Positions 63,801-64,000 of a stretch of 64,000 nt of DNA are shown piece by piece. The stretch lies in the NCBI GenBank assembly GCA_029261035.1, contig JAJDCD010000012.1, positions 124,001 to 188,000 on the forward strand. Reading direction: 5' to 3'. Each line of letters starts with the position of its first letter. Within the stretch, counting starts at the first letter, position 1. The position numbers and the translations under genes were made by a program. The notes under the pieces were generated by a model. That model worked only from the letters and a program-made list of their open reading frames with translations, was not told the origin of the DNA and made no database searches. This DNA is from Candidatus Omnitrophota bacterium (GTDB taxonomy: Bacteria > Omnitrophota > Omnitrophia > Omnitrophales > JACROU01).

Positions 63801-64000
63801 AAAGTCTGATCTGCATCAACTCCTTCACCCCCCAATTCTCCATCAGCACCCAAATCCAATGTTTGAACTTGCTCTAAAATACCCGAAGCATCTCCATAGT
63901 CATCCCCATAATAAGAAGAGAAATAAGCTTTAAATCGATTGAAGTACTGCGAAACAGCTTGCTTCATTCCCTCAGAAATATTAACAGGGTTCCCTTGTTG
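1..64000 (-). CDS. Giant multidomain repeat protein, internal fragment (both ends outside window)
   Basis: A single frame is open across the whole window, giving 21,333 complete codons. The N-terminus lies beyond base 64000 and the C-terminus before base 1. I translated nearly all of it and the protein stayed coherent, with no frame change and no in-frame stop. Domains in order: YD/RHS-like beta repeats, six 305-residue helical repeats, long coiled coil, beta repeats, Gly/Ala-rich hydrophobic block, SecA-like ATPase module, coiled-coil arrays, JAB-like motif, kinase-like module, second SecA-like module, two HExxH motifs. Cysteine is nearly absent (one codon noticed, 38792-38794), as in many exported adhesins. 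Comparable giant ORFs are known from Omnitrophota. Function is unknown; a surface or toxin-like machine is my inference. No start, ribosome binding site, promoter or signal peptide can be seen here. Confidence 0.93.
840..1160 (-). other. HExxH metallopeptidase-like domain 2
   Basis: Reads N-L-I-H-E-L-T-H-L-E-N with HELTH at 941-955, followed 20 residues later by D-E-L-I-A-Y (Glu at 878-880). That spacing is typical of gluzincin zinc peptidases (thermolysin-like H-E-x-x-H then Glu about 20 residues on). A typical strand, N-R-T-I-V-L-N-Q-L, precedes it (near 1.05 kb), and the preceding Y-A-D-L-E also fits the usual pattern. Domain 1 at about 2.4 kb ends with the related E-E-I-L-A-Y, so the two look like paralogous modules. 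This is the best zinc-peptidase candidate in the window. Confidence 0.65.
1160..2270 (-). other. Spacer between the two HExxH motifs
   Basis: About 370 residues, mixed helical and beta, for example I-P-E-I-E-V-L-A-S-L-G-D-K-K-V and V-V-S-I-V-V-N-Y-K-G-A-P-R-R-M-E-F. No recognised motif. Confidence 0.4.
2270..2720 (-). other. HExxH metallopeptidase-like domain 1
   Basis: A helix with V-L-H-E-T-N-H-A-L-F-F carries the zinc-binding H-E-x-x-H signature (HETNH at 2444-2458). The strand and loop before it (I-S-F-S-P-A-L-G-K-D) resemble the edge-strand side of such folds. A possible third ligand lies 42 residues later in E-E-I-L-A-Y (Glu at 2315-2317 or 2312-2314), a spacing and context like gluzincins of the IrrE/M78 type. 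The active-site Glu is present. Whether it is a true protease, and what it cuts, is not known. Confidence 0.55.
2720..6600 (-). other. Helical region with a TPR-like pair (5290-5560)
   Basis: About 1,290 residues, mostly helical and charged. Near 5.56-5.29 kb, L-A-E-A-Y-A-A-R-G-Q-I-F-F-D-R-A-L and D-F-E-N-A-I-K-Q-D fit the tetratricopeptide pattern (small residue at 8, Gly/Ala at 20, Pro-less turns), so one or two TPR-like hairpins are likely. The rest contains many short amphipathic helices with no fixed period. It leads into the first HExxH motif. No catalytic motif was seen inside it. Confidence 0.45.
6600..7110 (-). other. Small beta domain
   Basis: About 165 residues of alternating strands and charged turns, for example G-K-V-Y-R-M-Y-R-I-T-T-S-P, V-D-F-N-S-D-T-G-H-Y-S-Y-K-G and V-E-Y-E-V-K-V-T-P. 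It looks like a compact immunoglobulin-like or carbohydrate-module-like fold, but I cannot assign a family. Helices flank it on both sides. Confidence 0.45.
7390..7535 (-). other. Hydrophobic segment, possible membrane helix or hairpin
   Basis: Reads A-F-V-A-S-S-V-V-S-G-V-L-V-G-L-G-K-V-I-A at 7442-7501, then L-P-L-V-N-L-L-P-G. It is about 30 apolar residues with one Lys. It is the only clear hydrophobic stretch I noticed in the left half of the window. Charged helices flank both sides. Confidence 0.5.
7560..9800 (-). other. Helical region downstream of ATPase module 2
   Basis: About 750 residues of amphipathic helices rich in Leu, Glu, Gln, Asn and Arg, for example E-A-L-D-D-V-A-I-V-H-T-V-V and L-E-I-L-E-T-I-I-R-K-N-P-N-I-D. 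A short Pro-rich turn (V-A-P-P-V-P-P-V-G) occurs near 8.47 kb. No recognised family. Confidence 0.45.
9800..12330 (-). other. SecA-like SF2 ATPase module 2, paralogous to module 1
   Basis: Motif I is A-G-G-G-K-T (12191-12208), motif II is D-E-A-D (11747-11758), the motif III-like S-G-F-S-G-T is at 10685-10702 and motif V is G-A-T-R-G-V-D-V (10112-10135, SecA: A-G-R-G-T-D-I). Near 9.95 kb, G-G-E-H-R-G-G-S-D-F stands where SecA has its E-R-H...R-I-D...Q-L-R-G-R segment. The motif II-III distance is about 350 residues in both modules, and the sequences after motif III align well (F-G-I-K-V in one, Y-G-I-K-V in the other). This copy keeps ATP-binding and hydrolysis residues but lacks a clean Q-x-x-G-R-x-R, so it may be weakened. 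It sits just after the kinase-like and coiled-coil segments. Confidence 0.8.
12400..13450 (-). other. Coiled coil linking kinase-like module to second ATPase module
   Basis: Helical and coiled-coil sequence with Leu/Gln/Glu heptads, for example E-L-Q-Q-E-L-D-Q-L-Q-A-E-V-N-Q-L, and an Ala/Pro-rich break near 12.9 kb (A-A-P-R-A-P-P-A-M-A-T-G-R). No catalytic motif. Confidence 0.55.
13450..14240 (-). other. Protein-kinase-like module
   Basis: A Gly-rich loop G-K-G-A-F-G-A-A-Y (14171-14197) is followed 16 residues later by a Lys in I-L-K-V-L (14120-14122), as in the kinase beta-3 strand. A catalytic-loop-like D-G-D-A-K-V-D-N (13634-13657) supplies the Asp, Lys and Asn of H-x-D-x-K-x-x-N, with Asp in place of the usual His/Tyr. 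H-D-F-D (13589-13600) sits where D-F-G is expected, 11-12 residues after the loop Asn. All core catalytic residues are therefore present, with a D-F-D variant. The stretch between the lysine and the catalytic loop is longer than usual, implying an insertion. The substrate is unknown. Confidence 0.65.
14260..15230 (-). other. Coiled coil preceding the kinase-like module
   Basis: About 320 residues of dense Leu/Glu/Lys/Gln heptads, for example L-E-S-L-E-R-I-N-K-R-I and I-V-L-N-T-E-I-E-T-L-S-E-K-V. It is a strong coiled-coil candidate. It runs straight into the Gly-rich loop of the kinase-like module. Confidence 0.65.
15240..15960 (-). other. Beta-rich island
   Basis: About 240 residues of strands and turns, for example V-Q-V-T-D-S-G-L-R-V-T, G-G-R-T-L-F-D-I-S-Q and H-V-I-L-Q-K-A-D-G-S-L-A-G-R-L-H-I. 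Short D-G/G-N turns recall the beta repeats near the N-terminal side, but no period is evident. It separates helical sequence from the following coiled coil. Confidence 0.45.
15960..17300 (-). other. Helical region between JAB-like motif and beta island
   Basis: Predominantly helical, charged sequence, for example M-I-E-R-M-L-S-E-V-S-Q-A-Q-Q and A-I-E-A-M-N-E-A-L-Q-K-A-F. A short hydrophobic Gly/Ser-rich turn (I-A-L-G-L-S-G-S-A-S-L-S) lies near 16.55 kb. No family recognised. Confidence 0.4.
17300..17870 (-). other. Possible degenerate JAB/JAMM-like peptidase domain
   Basis: An alpha/beta segment (strands such as E-I-M-I-V-T-I-G-G-R-F-V-V-Y-S) leads to D-L-I-T-H-S-Q-P-T-S-N-E-P-S-E-Q-D at 17462-17512. 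JAB/JAMM peptidases carry H-x-H-P-x(6)-S-x-x-D, commonly with P-S-[ER]-x-D. Here the second His is Gln and the loop is one residue short, so zinc binding is probably lost. Position, the preceding hydrophobic strand D-L-I-T and the P-S-E-Q-D ending all match. The call is tentative. Confidence 0.4.
17900..21750 (-). repeat. Coiled-coil helical repeat array, 81-85-residue period in its clearest part
   Basis: About 1,280 residues of almost uninterrupted Ala/Glu/Gln/Asn/Leu/Lys helix. The recurring motif is [AE]-x-[ET]-[AT]-L-x-x-L-x-x-x-[GR]-x-[IVL]-[DN]-x-[SD]. The Gly positions (Arg in the last) begin at 19442, 19187, 18944 and 18689, giving steps of 255, 243 and 255 bp. Looser copies can be seen upstream near 20.7, 19.95 and 19.7 kb. 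The units look like pairs of antiparallel helices, as in spectrin-like or other rod domains. Its role is probably mechanical (rod or spacer). Confidence 0.7.
21750..22260 (-). other. Small beta-rich domain
   Basis: About 170 residues with alternating hydrophobic strands and Gly/Asn turns, for example V-K-L-V-L-D-N-S-G-E-N-S-I-I-Q and F-Y-E-V-S-V-T-A-E-G-I-V-S-V. It stands out as an island of beta structure between two helical regions. Similar compact beta islands occur at 15.24-15.96 and 6.6-7.1 kb. Family unknown. Confidence 0.5.
22260..27300 (-). other. Long helical region downstream of ATPase module 1
   Basis: About 1,680 residues, almost all predicted helical, rich in Leu, Ala, Glu, Gln, Ile and Asn. 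The first part (27.3-26.4 kb) is charged and coil-like. The rest reads as many short amphipathic helices (for example L-K-I-E-D-L-K-G-L-A-L-S-N-N and Q-L-Q-N-L-S-L-M-Q-M). Motifs such as [AE]-D-[IV]-L-x-L and L-x-D-V-x-x-[VL] recur without an obvious fixed period. It may be a helical solenoid. No catalytic motif was recognised. Confidence 0.5.
27300..29900 (-). other. SecA-like SF2 ATPase module 1
   Basis: Shows an almost complete set of SF2/SecA-type motifs in the right order. Motif I is G-T-G-A-G-K-T (29618-29638), preceded by L-R-A-E-Q-F-A-K-V as in SecA's R-x-x-D-V-Q segment. Motif II is D-E-I-H (29249-29260). A motif III-like S-G-A-S-G-S lies at 28181-28198, where SecA has G-M-T-G-T. Motif V is T-R-T-F-T-G-F-D (27464-27487) and motif VI is Q-A-L-G-R-Q-R (27374-27394). 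The ATP-binding and hydrolysis residues look intact, so activity is plausible. Motifs II and III are about 350 residues apart, about twice the SecA distance, implying a large insertion. SecA-type motors move unfolded polypeptides; whether this one does is unknown. Confidence 0.8.
30140..30920 (-). repeat. Short helical repeats, L-G-[KR]-E motif, 38-39-residue period
   Basis: Six units share [IV]-E-x-L-G-[KRN]-[EDR]-x-[VIFL]-x-x-M-[ST]-P-x-[RK]-x-x-x-[EL]-L. Gly codons begin at 30863, 30749, 30632, then 30389, 30275 and 30158. Steps are 114 or 117 bp, apart from one 243-bp gap in the middle that holds a less similar unit (with R-V-D-A-E-A-M-S-A-N-R-Q-R). Each unit looks like a helix-turn-helix hairpin. 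They precede the first ATPase-like module. Confidence 0.8.
30930..32350 (-). other. Mixed helical region between hydrophobic block and 38-residue repeats
   Basis: Charged, mostly helical sequence (many Glu, Lys, Arg, Asn) with a few beta segments, for example I-R-P-G-S-G-A-V-I-I-T-Y. No family or catalytic motif was recognised. It follows the last G-x-x-x-G segments of the hydrophobic block. Confidence 0.45.
32350..35000 (-). other. Gly/Ala-rich hydrophobic block with glycine-zipper pattern
   Basis: About 880 residues dominated by Gly, Ala, Leu, Val, Ser and Phe, with few charges. It opens with a strongly hydrophobic stretch near 34.9-34.75 kb (S-I-L-A-L-G-T-L-T-G-P-L-G-F-L-A-A). It continues with dense G-x-x-G, A-G-x-x-A-G and G-x-x-x-G spacings, for example G-G-I-Y-G-G-I-G-G-A-I-G. 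Such segments insert in membranes or form pores in many bacterial toxins and RHS-type proteins. The order, beta repeats then hydrophobic block then enzyme-like modules, resembles polymorphic toxins. The membrane role is inferred. Confidence 0.65.
35050..38500 (-). repeat. Beta-repeat region with N-G-x-L-x-x-G motifs
   Basis: About 1,150 residues of short beta strands and turns rich in Gly, Thr, Val, Asn and Asp. A recurring motif of the type [RN]-[ND]-G-x-[LI]-[IV]-x-G-x-[LMA] appears many times, for example F-R-N-G-V-L-I-E-G-K-L, M-R-D-G-R-L-I-S-G-A-M, T-N-G-Q-L-T-T-G and L-V-G-G-K-L-I-S-G-K-M. Spacing is irregular (tens of residues). The style is that of a beta-helix, MORN-like or adhesin-type exterior domain. 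It directly precedes the hydrophobic Gly/Ala-rich block. Confidence 0.7.
38759..38794 (-). other. Cys/His/Asp cluster, possible metal site
   Basis: The residues read C-G-S-P-D-H-M-D-H-H-N-H: one Cys, four His and two Asp within 12 positions. His is otherwise sparse here, and this is the only Cys codon I noticed in the window. The concentration suggests a metal-binding loop. It matches no named motif I know. Confidence 0.5.
38820..45690 (-). other. Long charged helical / coiled-coil region
   Basis: About 2,290 residues rich in Ala, Glu, Lys, Asp and Gln, with long runs of heptad-like character, for example A-L-E-Q-E-E-Q-K-T-R-R and A-Y-Q-E-A-F-Q-K-S-R. Short Gly/Tyr/Pro-rich loops interrupt the helices near 42.3, 41.9 and 40.3 kb. 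Many Tyr-Asp and Trp residues occur in the second half. I recognise no family and see no catalytic motif. A rigid stalk or spacer between the repeat blocks and the membrane-active block is plausible. Confidence 0.6.
45690..47480 (-). other. Short YD-like beta piece after a Pro-rich linker
   Basis: The first part, about 47.48-47.15 kb, is a Pro/Glu/Asp-rich linker (for example P-P-E-I-S-E-P-D-G-I-L). It leads into a beta-rich section with YD-like turns such as F-D-S-Y-G-N-L-I-K and Y-D-E-K-G-D-M-T-L, ending near 45.7 kb where the coiled coil begins. It resembles the YD-like arrays upstream but is not strictly periodic. Confidence 0.6.
47480..53050 (-). repeat. Six tandem helical repeats of about 305 residues
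   Basis: Each unit is alpha-helical. It contains [IVM]-[LM]-x-[FV]-[DG]-x-x-x-[ED]-[LFI]-x-x-[LI]-x-D-[VAG]-[LI], a later N-Y-Y-G-S-[VF] or related aromatic segment, and a [YR]-Y-G loop. The first Asp (Gly in unit 5) of the anchor begins at 52721, 51806, 50867, 49961, 49046 and 48122, so units are 302-313 residues. Sequence identity between units is modest, but the order of motifs is constant. I do not recognise the family. A superhelical scaffold is likely. No catalytic residues stand out. Confidence 0.85.
53050..55150 (-). repeat. YD/RHS-like repeat array C, same 62-63-residue family as array A
   Basis: Nine units with the core [VI]-x-[LF]-P-[DN]-G-S-x-[QE]-x-[YF], then a second D-G-[ST]-x-x-x-Y-x-Y half. 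The first-core Gly codons begin at 54671, 54482, 54293, 54107, 53918, 53732, 53546, 53357 and 53168, all 186 or 189 bp apart. Period and motif match array A, which lies about 7.5 kb upstream in the gene. The two blocks are therefore one repeat family separated by other material. The 55.0-55.15 kb end is less regular. Confidence 0.85.
55150..56340 (-). other. Helical segment splitting the YD-like arrays
   Basis: About 390 residues rich in Leu, Gln, Asn, Ala and Ser, with heptad-like spacing (for example N-L-V-L-S-L-Q-T-Q-L) and no YD turns. Predicted mostly alpha-helical by composition. No catalytic motif was seen. It sits between two beta-repeat blocks and may act as a hinge or spacer. Confidence 0.5.
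56340..57760 (-). other. Diverged YD-like repeats downstream of array B
   Basis: The D-K-N-G-N core recurs near 57.6 and 57.5 kb and as D-P-N-G near 57.35 kb, but the G-W-E half is replaced by F-G-G-x-[ST]. Regularity is lost further on, where the region becomes richer in Ser and Thr. It is the decaying edge of array B and leads into a helical segment. Confidence 0.65.
57760..59000 (-). repeat. YD-like repeat array B, 51-residue period
   Basis: The most regular array in the window. Each unit carries T-E-T-D-K-N-G-N-x-T, then a G-D-[IV] turn, then F-K-N-x-E-x-G-W-E-[AS]-T-T and Y-E-[RK]-D-x-x-G-N. The Gly codons of K-N-G-N (Asn in the last unit) begin at 58982, 58829, 58679, 58526, 58373, 58220, 58067 and 57914. 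Every step is 153 bp except one of 150 bp. Units share many identical residues, including the Trp of G-W-E, so this block has been homogenised or duplicated more recently than its neighbours. It resembles YD/RHS repeats; beta structure is inferred. Confidence 0.85.
59000..59660 (-). other. Non-periodic YD-like linker
   Basis: A beta-rich stretch between two periodic arrays. It holds isolated YD-like turns such as F-L-Y-N-S-A-G-E-N and F-Y-D-E-N-T-G but shows no regular spacing. No recognised domain. Confidence 0.55.
59660..60790 (-). repeat. E-G-x-x-G-x-E-R repeat array, 56-63-residue period
   Basis: Seven units, each opening with [YLMF]-[EK]-G-x-x-G-x-E-[RIL] and ending in a YD-like strand such as F-E-Y-D-E-N-E-A-L-K-Q-V. 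The Gly codons after Glu/Lys begin at 60779, 60590, 60410, 60227, 60047, 59879 and 59702 (spacing 168-189 bp). The motif differs from the flanking arrays but the unit length is similar, so it looks like a diverged branch of the same beta-repeat family. I know of no named family with this motif. Confidence 0.75.
60790..62500 (-). other. Irregular YD/RHS-like beta region
   Basis: The sequence continues in the style of array A but without a fixed period. It is rich in Y-x-Y-[DN]-x-x-G-x-[LI] turns, for example Y-L-Y-N-D-Q-G-E-L and Y-E-Y-D-A-A-G-Y-I-L. Acidic residues, Asn and Gly dominate. This is the closest match in the window to the textbook YD motif. No catalytic motif was seen. It links array A to the E-G-x-x-G-x-E-R array. 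Confidence 0.7.
62500..63840 (-). repeat. YD/RHS-like repeat array A, 62-63-residue period
   Basis: At least seven tandem units. Each has the core E-L-x-D-G-T-K-Q-F-F-N-x-N-G-D-V-S followed by a second D-G-T-x-Q-[DE]-[YF]-x-Y half and a beta strand of the type L-T-Q-I-R-I-T. The Gly codon of the first D-G-T core begins at 63647, 63458, 63269, 63083, 62894, 62705 and 62516, so the spacing is 186 or 189 bp every time. Pairs of D-G turns followed by aromatic strands are typical of YD/RHS-type beta repeats, which build hollow shells or long rods. Units differ clearly in sequence, so the array is old. This is the most N-terminal part visible. Confidence 0.85.

Noticed and set aside
62500-63840. 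Regular DNA repeats that could be taken for CRISPR or satellite DNA
   Set aside because: Spacing is 186-189 bp, always a multiple of three, and the repeat is conserved as protein; no short identical repeats with unique spacers.
1-64000. Non-ribosomal peptide or polyketide synthase megagene
   Set aside because: No carrier-protein serine motif, adenylation, condensation or ketosynthase motifs were seen; the repeats are YD-like, helical and coiled-coil.
1-64000. tRNA, rRNA, riboswitch or terminator structures
   Set aside because: None was recognised; the entire window is explained as coding sequence.

Overview
The window is the interior of one giant protein-coding gene on the minus strand. One reading frame (minus-strand codons occupying plus positions 2-4, 5-7 ... 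63998-64000) is open from one edge to the other: 21,333 codons with no stop in anything I translated, and neither the start nor the stop is inside. The protein reads from high to low coordinates. There is no intergenic DNA, no second gene, and I saw no RNA gene, mobile element, promoter or terminator.

Bacterial genes of this size are very rare. Members of the Omnitrophota are known for giant ORFs, some larger than this, and an Omnitrophota or related (PVC-like, small-celled, possibly predatory or host-associated) bacterium is my best guess. That is an inference from architecture, not from a marker gene. The coding density, lack of introns and moderately AT-rich bacterial-looking sequence fit this.

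Layout in protein order (right to left). About 64.0-53.0 kb is mostly beta-type YD/RHS-like repeats in several families: two blocks with a 62-63-residue period (63.8-62.5 and 55.0-53.1 kb), a block with a 51-residue period (59.0-57.8 kb), and a block built on E-G-x-x-G-x-E-R (60.8-59.7 kb). A helical stretch interrupts them at 56.3-55.2 kb. Next come six tandem helical repeats of about 305 residues (53.0-47.5 kb), a short YD-like piece with a Pro-rich linker (47.5-45.7 kb), and a long charged helical/coiled-coil region ending in a His/Asp cluster (45.7-38.8 kb). A beta-repeat region (38.5-35.05 kb) follows, then a Gly/Ala-rich hydrophobic block with glycine-zipper character (35.0-32.35 kb).

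The left half carries enzyme-like modules between helical spacers. They are a SecA-like SF2 ATPase module (29.9-27.3 kb), long helical and coiled-coil arrays (27.3-17.9 kb), a degenerate JAB/JAMM-like motif (17.5 kb), a protein-kinase-like module (14.2-13.45 kb), a second SecA-like module paralogous to the first (12.3-9.8 kb), a short hydrophobic segment (7.5 kb), a TPR-like pair (5.5 kb), and two HExxH metallopeptidase-like motifs (2.45 kb and 0.95 kb).

Taken together, an exterior-type repeat stalk, a membrane-active Gly-rich block and a distal set of ATPase, kinase and peptidase modules look like a giant surface-anchored or secreted, toxin-like machine. Cysteine is almost absent, which fits an exported protein. 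The domain calls rest on motifs read by eye; no profile search or structure prediction was possible.
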